A DNA stretch of 16,679 nt from assembly GCF_022095675.1 (NCBI RefSeq), contig NZ_JAHYSG010000176.1:1-16679 (forward strand). Direction: 5' to 3'. Position numbers and translations under genes: made by a program. The notes beneath the pieces were generated by a model. That model did not search any database. It was not told the origin of the DNA and saw only the letters and a program-made list of their open reading frames with translations. Of the stretch, positions 1 through 7,665 are shown one piece after another; within the stretch, counting starts at the first letter, position 1; the number at the start of each line of letters is the position of its first letter. Source of the stretch: Dactylosporangium sp. AC04546. GTDB taxonomy: Bacteria; Actinomycetota; Actinomycetes; Mycobacteriales; Micromonosporaceae.

Positions 1-2
1 CT

Positions 3-725
3 CATCACGAACTCCTGGAGTCGGTGGTGACGGTCGCCCCGTCCACTCCGTCCGCTCCGCCCGCCCCGGCCGTCCTGTCCGGCCAGGACATCCTGCTCGC
101 CGCCGCGACCACCGCGCTGCAGCAGCCCGCGGGCACCGGCACCTACTGGCATCTCAAGGCCCGCTCGCTCCACCTCGACACGGAGAGCTGGACCGATCGC
201 GACGGCCGGACCTGGGAGCGCAGCACCAAGACCGGCGGCCAGGTGGTCGCCAGGCCCGGCCGGACGCGGTACGCGCTGGGCGCCCCGGATGTGAGCTTCC
301 AGCAGCTCCAGGACCTGCCGACCACCCCCGACGCGCTGAAGGCGTGGATCGCCGCCGCGACGGACGCCGCCCACGAGTACATCAGCGGCCTGCCGATCCC
401 GGAGCAGCGCGACCGGCACGTGTACGTCGCCCTGATCTCCCTGGTCTCCCAGCTGCCGGCCCCGCCGGCGGTCCGCGCCGCCGCCTTCCAGGCGATCGCG
501 GCCTACCCGACGGTCACGAACCTCGGCCCGGTCCCCGGCGGGATCGGTCTGCTGATCCCCGCCGTCTCCAGCCCCCGGTCCCCGGAACGCCTGGTCATCG
601 ACCCGGCAACCACCCAGATCCGCGAGGCGGACTTCTTCATCACCACGGAGGGCGCGGTCTACTCGGCCGCCGACGGCCACACTGTCACCCTGCAAGCCGA
701 GTGGACCACGACCCGCCCCGAGTAG
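3..725 (+). CDS. CU044_5270-family protein, C-terminal part (5' truncated)
   Basis: The reading frame is open from the first bases, so the gene starts before the window. A GTG at 24 would give 233 residues, but it has no Shine-Dalgarno sequence and falls in a Val/Pro/Ala/Ser-rich linker of the kind that follows the transmembrane helix in CU044_5270-family proteins. What follows fits the extracytoplasmic part of that family: a helix (GQDILLAAATTALQQ), then beta-strands with the pattern TYWHLKARSL, and a late segment with GGIGLLIPA and SPERLVIDPATTQIREADFF. Such proteins are actinobacterial, often lie next to an ECF sigma factor, and have no known function. The partner gene would lie to the left, outside the window. 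Family call by remembered pattern only; moderately sure. Confidence 0.7.
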   Translation, partial: HHELLESVVTVAPSTPSAPPAPAVLSGQDILLAAATTALQQPAGTGTYWHLKARSLHLDTESWTDRDGRTWERSTKTGGQVVARPGRTRYALGAPDVSFQQLQDLPTTPDALKAWIAAATDAAHEYISGLPIPEQRDRHVYVALISLVSQLPAPPAVRAAAFQAIAAYPTVTNLGPVPGGIGLLIPAVSSPRSPERLVIDPATTQIREADFFITTEGAVYSAADGHTVTLQAEWTTTRPE

Positions 726-740
726 CCGGCAGATCTCCGC

Positions 741-753
741 GAGCGGGTCGCTC
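741..753 (+). terminator. Weak hairpin after the CU044_5270-type gene
   Basis: A perfect 5-bp stem GAGCG / CGCTC with a GGT loop starts 15 bases after the TAG at 723-725. There is no T-tract, which is usual in actinobacteria, and the stem is short, so this is only a candidate terminator. Confidence 0.28.
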
Positions 754-777
754 ACAGCGATGTTTCGGGAGCGGAAC

Positions 778-817
778 GTCGCCTGCGACAAGTTACATAC
801 CGGGTAAATATGTACAT
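778..817 (+). promoter_or_regulatory. Inverted repeats and AT-rich stretch upstream of the P450 gene
   Basis: This is the only AT-rich patch between the first gene and the P450. It holds GTCGC-CT-GCGAC (778-789), the arms TACATA and TATGTA separated by 9 bases (794-814), and a perfect ATGTACAT (810-817). A TAAATA at 805-810 could serve as a -10 box, but there is no matching -35. If transcription starts here the P450 mRNA would have a leader of about 120 bases. Promoter or operator function is inferred from symmetry and base composition only. Confidence 0.3.
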
Positions 818-935
818 CAAGCACTGCAGAGGATGGCAGCTCGTACCCGGCAGGTGCGATGATCGTGCAGGTTTCGAAATGCACGTTGCGAGCTGGTCCG
901 GGCGCCGCGATGCCTGGGTCTGTGGGGGGTGTTCG

Positions 936-2309
936 ATGTCCACCGTCCAGGAGGTCGCCGCGCGCAAGGCGGGCACCGTTGCGTTCCACCGGGCGGTGCC
1001 CCGGCTCGCCCGTGATCCGCTCGGCGCGCTCGTCGGCTTCGCCGAGCAGGCCGGTGGCGAGGTCGTCCGGGTGAACCTCGGCGCCTTCCGGCCGTTCCTC
1101 GTCTCGGATCCGGCCGATGTACAGCACGTCCTGCGCGACAACGCGGCCAACTACACCCGCGACGGCAAGGGCATGCTCTGGCGGTCGGTGAAGCGGCTGT
1201 TCGGCGAGGGCATCCTGGCCGAGGGGCAGGTCTGGGCCGCGAGCCGGAACACGCTGCAGCCGCTGTTCACGGCCAGGAAGGTGGACGCGCTCGTCGACGG
1301 GCTGGCCGCCTCGATCGACGAGTCCGTCGCGCGGCTCGACGAGCCGGCCCGGGCGGGGACCCCGGTCGACCTGGGCGCCGAGCTTTCGACGATCGTGTGT
1401 GGCGCCATCATGCGGGTGCTGTTCGCCGACAAGGTGACCGTGCCCGAGGCGCTGCGCATCGTCAATGCGCAGAACACCATCGCCACCGCGATCGTGTTCC
1501 GGCTGGTCGTGCCGTTCGTGCCCAACGGGGTGCCGATGCCGGGCGACCGGCCGTTCCGCGACGCCGTGCAGCAGATCGACGACATCCTGCTGCCGATCGT
1601 GCGTGCCGCCCGCGAGCGCGGCGACGAGGGCGACGACATCATCTCGACGCTCGCGCGGGCCGTCGACGCGCAGGGCCGGCCGATCGACGAGCGGCAGGCG
1701 CGCAACGACACTGTGGCCATGTTCGCCACGACGACGGAGACGACGTTCGGCGTCCTCACCTGGCTGTGGCCGATTCTGCAGGCCCACCCGGAGGTGGCGG
1801 AGCGGCTCTACGAGGAGGTCGACCGCGTGGTCGGCGATGGGCCGATCACCCGCGCCCAGCTGGGCGAGATGACGTACATGAAGGCGGTCCTGGAGGAGTT
1901 GTTGCGGCTGTACCCCGTGGGCTGGCTCATTCCGCGCGTCACCGTCGCCGACGACGTCGTCGGCGGGACCCGGATCCCAGCGGGGGCCGACATCCTCGTC
2001 AGTCCGTACATCACGCAGCGCTTGGCCAAGGTCTGGGAGCGCCCCAGCGAGTTCGACCCCGAACGGTTTTCCGCCGCCCGGTCCGAGCGGCACCACCGGT
2101 ACGCCCACTATCCCTTCGGCGGCGGCCCGCACGTGTGCCTCGGGCAGCATTTGTTCTATCTCGAGGCCCAGCTCATCGTGGCCACTATTCTGCGCCGGTT
2201 CAGGTTCCAGGTGGCCGACCCGGCGATCCCGGAGCCGCAGGTGGCGGCGTCGCTGCGGCCGAAGGCCAAGGTCGAACTGACGCTGCAGCCTCGGGACGCC
2301 GCCAGCTGA
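936..2309 (+). CDS. Cytochrome P450 (conservon-associated, CvnE-like)
   Basis: A 457-residue class I bacterial-type P450 with no membrane anchor, so a cytoplasmic mono-oxygenase needing ferredoxin and reductase partners that are not in the window. Visible motifs are the I-helix segment A264-TTTE-T269-T270, the K-helix E321-L-L-R324, a DPERF (PERF) motif, and the heme loop FGGGPHVCLG with Cys401 as iron ligand. The ATG at 936 is chosen because it has a G-rich ribosome site (about 923-928) and begins directly before the usual N-terminal P450 segment. An ATG at 810 in the same frame would add 42 unmatched residues. The I helix has Thr where most P450s have Gly before the acid-Thr pair. The gene lies 268 bp upstream of cvnA in the same direction; P450 genes commonly accompany conservons, usually downstream. 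Substrate unknown. Confidence 0.95.
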   Translation: MSTVQEVAARKAGTVAFHRAVPRLARDPLGALVGFAEQAGGEVVRVNLGAFRPFLVSDPADVQHVLRDNAANYTRDGKGMLWRSVKRLFGEGILAEGQVWAASRNTLQPLFTARKVDALVDGLAASIDESVARLDEPARAGTPVDLGAELSTIVCGAIMRVLFADKVTVPEALRIVNAQNTIATAIVFRLVVPFVPNGVPMPGDRPFRDAVQQIDDILLPIVRAARERGDEGDDIISTLARAVDAQGRPIDERQARNDTVAMFATTTETTFGVLTWLWPILQAHPEVAERLYEEVDRVVGDGPITRAQLGEMTYMKAVLEELLRLYPVGWLIPRVTVADDVVGGTRIPAGADILVSPYITQRLAKVWERPSEFDPERFSAARSERHHRYAHYPFGGGPHVCLGQHLFYLEAQLIVATILRRFRFQVADPAIPEPQVAASLRPKAKVELTLQPRDAAS

Positions 2310-2310
2310 A

Positions 2311-2323
2311 CCGGGCAACCCGG
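2311..2323 (+). terminator. Short hairpin after the P450 stop
   Basis: CCGGG-CAA-CCCGG begins one base after the TGA at 2307-2309. With only five pairs and no T-tract it is a weak terminator candidate. The rest of the 2324-2540 interval shows no gene, RNA or clear repeat that I can recognise. Confidence 0.25.
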
Positions 2324-2542
2324 CGCGGAGCCATCGCCAGGCTCTGGACATCAGGGACGCCTCGTCGACCACCCGCCTCTAGCGGAGCGCGACGCCGGCT
2401 GGGGTGACGGCGCCGGCCACCTGGGCGAACAGCAGAATGAAGCCGGTTCGAACAAGCCCGCCGCAGGGTGTGCGACTGCTGAATGCATGCGCTGGTCGCG
2501 GTGCCCGTCATGATTTGTAACAGAAATTGACCTTGTTCGAGT

Positions 2543-2577
2543 TGGATTGCACGGTGGGATGTTGCTAGCGTGCGTCG
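2543..2577 (+). promoter_or_regulatory. Candidate leaderless promoter of the cvnABCD operon
   Basis: TAGCGT at 2566-2571 matches the actinobacterial -10 pattern TAnnnT and lies exactly six bases before the GTG at 2578. That is the spacing expected when transcription starts on the first base of the start codon. No ribosome site precedes this GTG, which also fits a leaderless message. The -35 region (near 2543-2548) is poor, and an upstream AT-rich stretch (about 2511-2530) contains TTGACC at 2527-2532 at a distance too long for this -10. Confidence 0.45.
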
Positions 2578-5160
2578 GTGTCCCGGCGCGGGAGTGTCCG
2601 AGGTGAATGGAGCGCGCCGCCGGACGCGTTCACTGCTGACTGGGACGGTGTGATGGCTTCCCGCAGTTCACGGCTTCGGCTTCGCTCCAAAATTACGGCC
2701 CTGCTGGTGTCGCTGTTCCTCCTCTGGGCGTTCGCCGCCTGGGTAACGCTTCGGGACGGCGTCAACCTCCTGTGGGTCCAGACCTACAACAGCCGCATCT
2801 ACGACCCGAGCGAGCCGCTGCTGCTTGAACTGCAGACCGAGCGGCGCATGTCGGTGGTCCAGCTCGGCACCGCCGGCGCTGGCCGATCAACCGATGTCGA
2901 CGCCCAGCGCCGCAAGGTCGACGACCTCGCCGCCGAGTTTCGCCGCTCGGCCCAGGACCGCTGGGCCCGCTGGGCCGCCGACGCCGAGCTGGAGCAGCGC
3001 GTCGCCGACGTGCTGACCGGCCTCGACGGGCTCGGGGCCATGCGCGTGTCGATCGACGCGCGCAGCGTCGACCGGGCCGCCGCGGCCACCACCTACACCC
3101 GGGTCATCGAGTCGATCTTCCAGGTGTACTACTCGCTGGGCAAGCTCGACGACCAGGCGATCGCCGACGACACCGTGACGCTGATCCAGCTCAACGAGGT
3201 TCGCGAGATCGTCTCGCAGGAGGACGCACTGCTCGCCGGCGCGCTCGCTGCGAACCGGTTCACCGACCTGGAGTACGCCCGCTTCACGCAGCTCGTCGGC
3301 GCCCAGCGGTTCCTCGCCGGCACCGTCGCCGGGAAGCTGCCGGCGGCAGACCGGGCCCACTACGACGCGATGACCGGCGGCACCGAGTTCACCCGCTTCC
3401 GCACCATCGAGGACCAGGTCGTTGGCGGTTCCCGCACGACGCTGAAGCTCCCGGTCGACGCCGCCGGCTGGCAGGCCGCAGCCGAAGCCGCCCAAGCCCA
3501 GATCCTCGACGTCGTGCTCAAGGGCGGCGACGCGGTCGTCGGGCGCGCCACCCCCGTCGCGGCCTGGGTCATCATCCGCCTGCTGCTCGCCGCCGGTCTC
3601 GGGTTCGCGGCGCTGATCGCGTCGATCGTCATCTCGATCACGACCGCCCGTCGGCTGCTCGAGCAGCTGGTGCGGCTGCGCGACGCCGCGCACGAGCTGG
3701 CCAACGAGCGGCTGCCCGCGGTCATGCAGCGGCTGCGCAGCGGCGAGCAGGTCGACGTGGCGACCGAGGCGCCCCCGCTGGCGTTCGGCGACGACGAGGT
3801 CGGCCAGGTCGGCCAGGCGTTCAACGCCGTGCAGGAGGCCGCCGTCCGCGCCGCCGTCGAGCAGGCCGAGCTGCGCCGCAGCGTCCGCGAGGTCTTCGTC
3901 AGCATCGCCCGCCGCTCGCAGTCGCTCATCCATCGCCAGCTGCAGATGCTCGACCAGCTGGAGCGCAAGGAGCAGGACGCGACCCGCCTCGACGAGCTGT
4001 TCAAGGTCGACCACCTCGCCACGCGCATGCGCCGCAACGCGGAGAACCTGATCCTGCTCGGTGGTGGCGCGCCCGGCCGCGTCTGGCGCCGGCCCGTGCC
4101 GATGATCGACGTGATCCGCGGTGCGACCGCCGAGATCGAGGAGTACACCCGGGTCGAGGTCCGCCCGATCCCGCAGTGCGCGGTCGAGGGTCGCGCGGTC
4201 GGCGACATCATCCACCTGCTCGCCGAGCTCGTGGAGAACGCCGCCGGGTTCTCGCCGCCGCAGACGATGGTGACGGTCGCGGGGCAGCTGGTGAGCAACG
4301 GCTTCGTGGTCGAGATCGAGGACCGCGGCCTCGGCATGGGCGAGCATGCCCTGGCGTCGGCGAACCAGCAGGTGACCGAGCCGCCCGAGTTCCAGCTGAG
4401 CAGCAACGTCGTCCTCGGCCTGTTCGTCGTCGGCCGGCTGGCCCAGAAGCACGGCATCCGGGTCCAGCTGCGGCCGTCGCCGTTCGGCGGCACGACCGCG
4501 ATCGTGCTCATCCCGGCCGCGCTGATCGTCGTCGACGAGCAGCACGCCGGCCTGCCCGCCCGGCTGGCCTCGGCCAACGGCACCGCGGCGGTCACCGCGG
4601 TGGGCGCTGCCGGCGCGGACGCCGCGGTGGTCAGAGCGGCGGGGCCGGTGGCCGTCGACGCCGGTCTGGCCGTCGAGCTGGGGTACGCCTCGGTCGCGGT
4701 GATCTCCCGGCAGGACGAGTTCGTGGGGCAGCACAGGACGGGGTCGAACTGGCTGGCAGCCGACGCTTCGTCCGGCGGGCTGACCGCCGCGGCGGCCAGC
4801 GCCTCGCCGGGCCCGGCGGACGAGCCGAGCCTGGCGACCACGGCGTCCGGCCTGGACCGGCGCGAGCGCAGGCCACAGGCCGACGCCTCGTCGGGCCCGG
4901 CGGCCGAGCCGAGCCTGGCGACGACAGCGTCCGGCCTGGACCGGCGCGAGCGCAGGCCACGCCGGCTGCAGGCGGAGGCCGTCGCGCCCCCGCCGCCGGC
5001 CGGACCCCCGAACCGCTCGGCGGAGGAGGTCGCCGCCCGGATGTCGGCGCTGCAGGCCGGCTCGCGCCGGGCCTGGGACGAGGGCGCTGTCGCCGACGGC
5101 CCCACCGGTGAGTCCTCGCCGGAGGACCGGCGTCGGCCTGACTCGCCGGCCGAGCAGTAA
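2578..5160 (+). CDS. cvnA: Conservon protein CvnA: nitrate-sensor-like membrane histidine-kinase-like protein
   Basis: An 860-residue membrane sensor. TM1 lies near residues 41-58. It is followed by a helical extracytoplasmic region starting with LLLELQTERRMSVVQLG, typical of the nitrate/nitrite-sensing (NIT) fold, then TM2 near 328-353, a HAMP-like stretch, and a dimerisation region (about 421-495) containing FVSIARRSQSLIHRQLQ (His452) and DHLATRMRRNAENL. The ATPase domain has an N box ELVENAAGFSPP (Asn554) and a G1 box D582-RGLGM. Residues from about 665 are Ala/Pro-rich and include a duplicated segment; the end (RMSALQAGSRRAW) resembles the conserved CvnA tail. I cannot tell whether either His is phosphorylated; no response regulator is nearby. 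GTG 2578 is preferred for its leaderless promoter. ATG 2653, with GGGACGG four bases upstream, is the alternative and would keep all domains. Confidence 0.93.
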   Translation: MSRRGSVRGEWSAPPDAFTADWDGVMASRSSRLRLRSKITALLVSLFLLWAFAAWVTLRDGVNLLWVQTYNSRIYDPSEPLLLELQTERRMSVVQLGTAGAGRSTDVDAQRRKVDDLAAEFRRSAQDRWARWAADAELEQRVADVLTGLDGLGAMRVSIDARSVDRAAAATTYTRVIESIFQVYYSLGKLDDQAIADDTVTLIQLNEVREIVSQEDALLAGALAANRFTDLEYARFTQLVGAQRFLAGTVAGKLPAADRAHYDAMTGGTEFTRFRTIEDQVVGGSRTTLKLPVDAAGWQAAAEAAQAQILDVVLKGGDAVVGRATPVAAWVIIRLLLAAGLGFAALIASIVISITTARRLLEQLVRLRDAAHELANERLPAVMQRLRSGEQVDVATEAPPLAFGDDEVGQVGQAFNAVQEAAVRAAVEQAELRRSVREVFVSIARRSQSLIHRQLQMLDQLERKEQDATRLDELFKVDHLATRMRRNAENLILLGGGAPGRVWRRPVPMIDVIRGATAEIEEYTRVEVRPIPQCAVEGRAVGDIIHLLAELVENAAGFSPPQTMVTVAGQLVSNGFVVEIEDRGLGMGEHALASANQQVTEPPEFQLSSNVVLGLFVVGRLAQKHGIRVQLRPSPFGGTTAIVLIPAALIVVDEQHAGLPARLASANGTAAVTAVGAAGADAAVVRAAGPVAVDAGLAVELGYASVAVISRQDEFVGQHRTGSNWLAADASSGGLTAAAASASPGPADEPSLATTASGLDRRERRPQADASSGPAAEPSLATTASGLDRRERRPRRLQAEAVAPPPPAGPPNRSAEEVAARMSALQAGSRRAWDEGAVADGPTGESSPEDRRRPDSPAEQ
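4801..4960 (+). repeat. 84-bp tandem duplication inside cvnA
   Basis: Positions 4801-4876 and 4885-4960 are near-identical 76-bp copies with an 84-bp period. They encode two copies of EPSLATTASGLDRRERRP plus a preceding Ser-Gly-Pro-Ala segment in the disordered tail of CvnA. Only about four bases differ between copies, mostly at silent positions, which suggests a recent duplication or ongoing copy-number change. Confidence 0.9.
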
Positions 5161-5190
5161 TGCACCACGACCGCGACAGACGTTACGAGA

Positions 5191-5197
5191 AAGGGAG
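5191..5197 (+). promoter_or_regulatory. Ribosome binding site fixing the cvnB start
   Basis: AAGGGAG ends four bases before the GTG at 5202. It selects this start over the in-frame ATG at 5160, which overlaps the cvnA stop codon and has no such site. Confidence 0.65.
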
Positions 5198-5201
5198 CAT
5201 C

Positions 5202-5627
5202 GTGGGGCAGGAACCGAACGGGGCCGCCACCGATCTGAGCTGGTTACTGCAAGACCTGGTCGGCCGGGTGCCGGACGTGCAGCATGCCGTCGTGCTCTCG
5301 GCGGACGGCCTGCTGATGGCCTCGTCGTTGGGTATCGCACGCGACGATGCCGACCGGCTCTCCGCGGTCGCCTCCGGCTTGCAGAGCCTCGCCGCGCGAG
5401 GCCTGCCCGACCGCTTCGATCTCGGGGAGCTCCGGCAGACCTCGCTGGAGTTCGACAACGGGTACGTCTTCGTGGTGGCGGCCGGATACGGTGCGCGGCT
5501 CGTGGTCGTGGCCGGCCACGAGACCGACATGGGTCAGGTCAGCTACGAGATGGTGATGCTGGTCAAGCGCGTCGCCGAACACCTCGCGGCCCAGCCGCGA
5601 ACTCCTGCCGGTCAGAATGGCGGGTGA
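5202..5627 (+). CDS. cvnB: Conservon protein CvnB: Roadblock/LC7 domain protein
   Basis: A 141-residue single-domain protein. DLSWLLQDLVGRVPDVQHAV, then VVLSADGLLMASSLGI and the C-terminal strands FVVAAGYGARLVVVAG are the classic Roadblock/LC7 pattern. In conservons this domain dimerises and is thought to bind or regulate the partner GTPase CvnD on the membrane next to CvnA. The GTG at 5202 is chosen for its strong ribosome site and because the domain begins soon after. ATG 5160 would add 14 charged residues and give start-stop overlap with cvnA. The last 11 bases overlap cvnC, so translation of B and C is probably coupled. Family assignment is secure; the exact biochemical role is known only from homologous conservons. 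Confidence 0.94.
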   Translation: MGQEPNGAATDLSWLLQDLVGRVPDVQHAVVLSADGLLMASSLGIARDDADRLSAVASGLQSLAARGLPDRFDLGELRQTSLEFDNGYVFVVAAGYGARLVVVAGHETDMGQVSYEMVMLVKRVAEHLAAQPRTPAGQNGG

Positions 5628-6024
5628 CGCCGAGACGATGGCATCCAACTTCGAAGGCGGGCACGAGGTCTGGGCGGACGCGGACGCTGGTCCGGTCGTC
5701 CGCCCGTACGCCATGACGCGTGGCCGGACCCAGCCGATCGGTCACGACTTCGACCTCATCTCACTCGTCACGTCGATCGGGTCGGTCGCCTCGGCCGACG
5801 TCGGTCTCGGCCCCGAGCACGAGGCGATCGTCAAGCTGTGCTGGCGAGCGAACTCGGTCGCCGAAATCTCCGCCCATCTCGAGCTCCCGGTCGGCGTCGT
5901 CCGCGTCATGCTCGGCGACCTGCTCAACCGGGGCCTCATCGTGGTCCACGACCCGGTGTCGGCGACCGAGCCGACCCCCGACGACATCTATGATGCGGTG
6001 ATCGATGCCATCCACAAGCTTTGA
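5617..6024 (+). CDS. cvnC: Conservon protein CvnC: DUF742 winged-helix protein
   Basis: 135 residues. After an acidic N-terminal stretch it carries VVRPYAMTRGRTQP, the hallmark opening of DUF742 proteins. A winged-helix-like half follows: EHEAIVKLCWRANSVAEISA, LELPVGVVRVMLGDLLNRGL and a final short strand IVVHDP. In conservons this protein accompanies the Roadblock protein and the GTPase; DNA binding is possible from the fold but not shown by the sequence. The start ATG lies inside cvnB (11-bp overlap), and the end overlaps cvnD by 20 bp, so the three small genes are tightly coupled. Confidence 0.94.
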   Translation: MAGDAETMASNFEGGHEVWADADAGPVVRPYAMTRGRTQPIGHDFDLISLVTSIGSVASADVGLGPEHEAIVKLCWRANSVAEISAHLELPVGVVRVMLGDLLNRGLIVVHDPVSATEPTPDDIYDAVIDAIHKL

Positions 6025-6628
6025 CCCGCGCGCCGGCCTCCAGGCCGTGCCCCGGGCCACGAAGATCCTCATCGCCGGTGGTTTCGGCGTCGGCAAGACG
6101 ACCCTCGTCGGTGCGGTCAGCGAGGTCCAGCCGCTGCGCACCGAGGAGGTCCTGACCGAGGTGAGCGTCGGGATCGACAACGTCGATCTGGTGCAGGGGA
6201 AGTCGACCACGACCGTGGCCATGGACTTCGGCCGGATCACGATCACCGACGCGCTCGTGCTGTACCTGTTCGGTACCCCTGGCCAGCAACGCTTCCTGTT
6301 CGTCTGGGACGAGCTGGCGCTCGGTGCGCTCGGCGCCGTCGTGCTGGCCGACACGCGCCGCCTGCGGGACAGCTTCCCGTCCATCGACTACTTCGAAGAG
6401 CGCGACATTCCGTTCGTCGTGGGCGTCAACTGCTTCGACGGCGCGCAGCGGTACAACACCGAGGAGGTCCGCGGCGCGCTCGCGCTGGACGTCGACGTGC
6501 CGGTCATCCTCTGCGACGCCCGTGACCGCAGCTCGGTGAAGAACGTGCTCATCGCACTGCTGCGGCACGCACAGACGGTCGCCAAGCAGCGGCGGGAGGC
6601 CGCCGGGAGCCCCACGATCCCCGCATAG
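6005..6628 (+). CDS. cvnD: Conservon protein CvnD: small GTPase
   Basis: 207 residues, one GTPase domain. The P-loop is GGFGVGKTT (25-33), a TTT switch-I element lies at 68-70, the G3-like element is FGTPGQQRF (89-97), and the G4 position reads V-N142-C-F-D145 in place of NKxD, followed by CDARDRSS. The loss of the canonical DxxG aspartate (Thr91 at that site) and the modified NKxD are typical of this conservon/MglA-like GTPase group rather than a sign of decay. It should act as the nucleotide-controlled output of the CvnABC complex at the membrane. It is the last gene of the operon, and its stop is two bases before a strong inverted repeat. Confidence 0.94.
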   Translation: MPSTSFDPRAGLQAVPRATKILIAGGFGVGKTTLVGAVSEVQPLRTEEVLTEVSVGIDNVDLVQGKSTTTVAMDFGRITITDALVLYLFGTPGQQRFLFVWDELALGALGAVVLADTRRLRDSFPSIDYFEERDIPFVVGVNCFDGAQRYNTEEVRGALALDVDVPVILCDARDRSSVKNVLIALLRHAQTVAKQRREAAGSPTIPA

Positions 6629-6630
6629 GA

Positions 6631-6674
6631 GGCACCACGGTGGCCGCGGCTCACGTGGCGACCACCGTGGTGCC
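6631..6674. terminator. 13-bp perfect inverted repeat between convergent genes
   Basis: GGCACCACGGTGG (6631-6643) and CCACCGTGGTGCC (6662-6674) form a perfect stem with an 18-base loop. It lies two bases after the cvnD stop and covers the last codons and stop of the convergent WD40-like gene. A stem this long without a T-tract is the usual look of an actinobacterial terminator, and by symmetry it could stop both transcripts. Confidence 0.7.
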
Positions 6675-7601
6675 GACGGCGGTCCAGGCCCGGCCGGTCA
6701 GCGGTGAGACGGCCAGCGCGGCCGGCTCACCCGGCAGCCGGGCCACCGCCGGCTCGCGCCGTGTCCCCCCGGGCCGGCCGCCGTCCAGTGCCCACCGCCG
6801 GACGGCGCCGTCGCGGCTCGCGGCGACGACCGCGCCCGGGGCCAGGCCGACGCCGACGATCTCGCCGGCGCAGCCGGTCAGTGGCCCGGCGACGGCGGCG
6901 CCGCTGCCGGCGTCGTGCAGCCAGACGCTGTGCGCGCCGTCGGTGTTCACCACGACCGCGCGCCCGTGCACCGTGCCGAGGGCCAGCGCGGTACCTTCCA
7001 GGTCGGGCCCGCCGGTGAGGGTGCAGCGGACCCGTCCGCCGCTCCAGACGTACTGCGAGAACGTGTCGCTGGTCGCCCACACCGGCTCGCCGCCGACGAC
7101 GGCCGCGGCGAAGCGGCTCATGCCGGCCTCGTGGCCGTCCCGCTCGTCGTAGTAGTCCGGCGGCCGGCCGATCCGCCCGCGGACGTCGCCGAGCTCCTCG
7201 GAGTGGCCGGTGACCGCGTCGACCGCCCGCACCGCCCAAGAGGTCGCCACGACGATCGCCGGCCGCCCCCGGTGCGGCAGGAAGTACGGCCCGAAGTCGG
7301 CGCCCCGCAGGCAGGAGATCTCCCGCGGCCCGGCGGTGGTGCCGGCGTCCCAGGCGGTGAGGAAGCCGTCGCCGTCGAGCGCGGCGACGAGGGTCGCGCT
7401 ACCGGCGTCGCCGATCGCGACGCCCCGGACCGGCCCCGGGAGGTCCTCGCCGGCCCGGCCGACGAGCGCACCCGTCGCCGCGTCCCACCACCGCACCGCG
7501 CCCGACTCGTCCCCGGTGACCACGACCTCGCGGTCGCGCAGCAGCCCGGCCGCGACCGCGGTGACGAGCCCGTCGTGCTCGACCGGCAGGGGCAGCGACA
7601 T
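6651..7601 (-). CDS. WD40/beta-propeller-like repeat protein
   Basis: 316 residues with no signal peptide or membrane helix. Blade-like repeats are visible: VVVTGDESGAVRWWDAATG, then LVAALDGDGFLTAWDAGTT, VVATSWAVRAVDAVTGHSEE, VVVNTDGAHSVWLHDAGSG, and VVAASRDGAVRRWALDGG. This spacing of about 45 residues per blade and the GxVRxWD endings fit a propeller of about six or seven blades used as a protein-binding scaffold. The ATG at 7601 is the first start that gives propeller sequence; the frame stays open further upstream but there it is antisense to the SDR relic and looks non-coding. The ribosome site is weak. The gene converges on cvnD, with only 22 bp between stop codons. Function unknown. 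Confidence 0.85.
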   Translation of the reverse strand: MSLPLPVEHDGLVTAVAAGLLRDREVVVTGDESGAVRWWDAATGALVGRAGEDLPGPVRGVAIGDAGSATLVAALDGDGFLTAWDAGTTAGPREISCLRGADFGPYFLPHRGRPAIVVATSWAVRAVDAVTGHSEELGDVRGRIGRPPDYYDERDGHEAGMSRFAAAVVGGEPVWATSDTFSQYVWSGGRVRCTLTGGPDLEGTALALGTVHGRAVVVNTDGAHSVWLHDAGSGAAVAGPLTGCAGEIVGVGLAPGAVVAASRDGAVRRWALDGGRPGGTRREPAVARLPGEPAALAVSPLTGRAWTAVGTTVVAT

Positions 7602-7665
7602 GCCGTCGATGATGGGCCTGCGGCGCAACCGGTGACGTTCCCGCCGCCGGACCGTCTGTACTGGC

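Noticed and set aside
810..935. Earlier in-frame ATG for the P450.
   Set aside because: The extra 42 residues include three Cys and no pattern of P450 N-termini; the ATG at 936 has a better ribosome site.
2887..5340. 817-codon open frame on the minus strand across cvnA.
   Set aside because: It mirrors the high third-position GC of cvnA; the product is Arg/Gly/Asp-rich with no motif.
6627..7152. AGGAGG at 6627-6632 followed seven bases later by GTG 6640 and a 170-codon open frame, as if a fifth conservon gene began here.
   Set aside because: The frame is antisense to the WD40-like gene, its product is Pro/Ala/Arg-rich with no domain, and the AGGAGG overlaps the cvnD stop and the terminator arm. 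Chance is the simpler reading.
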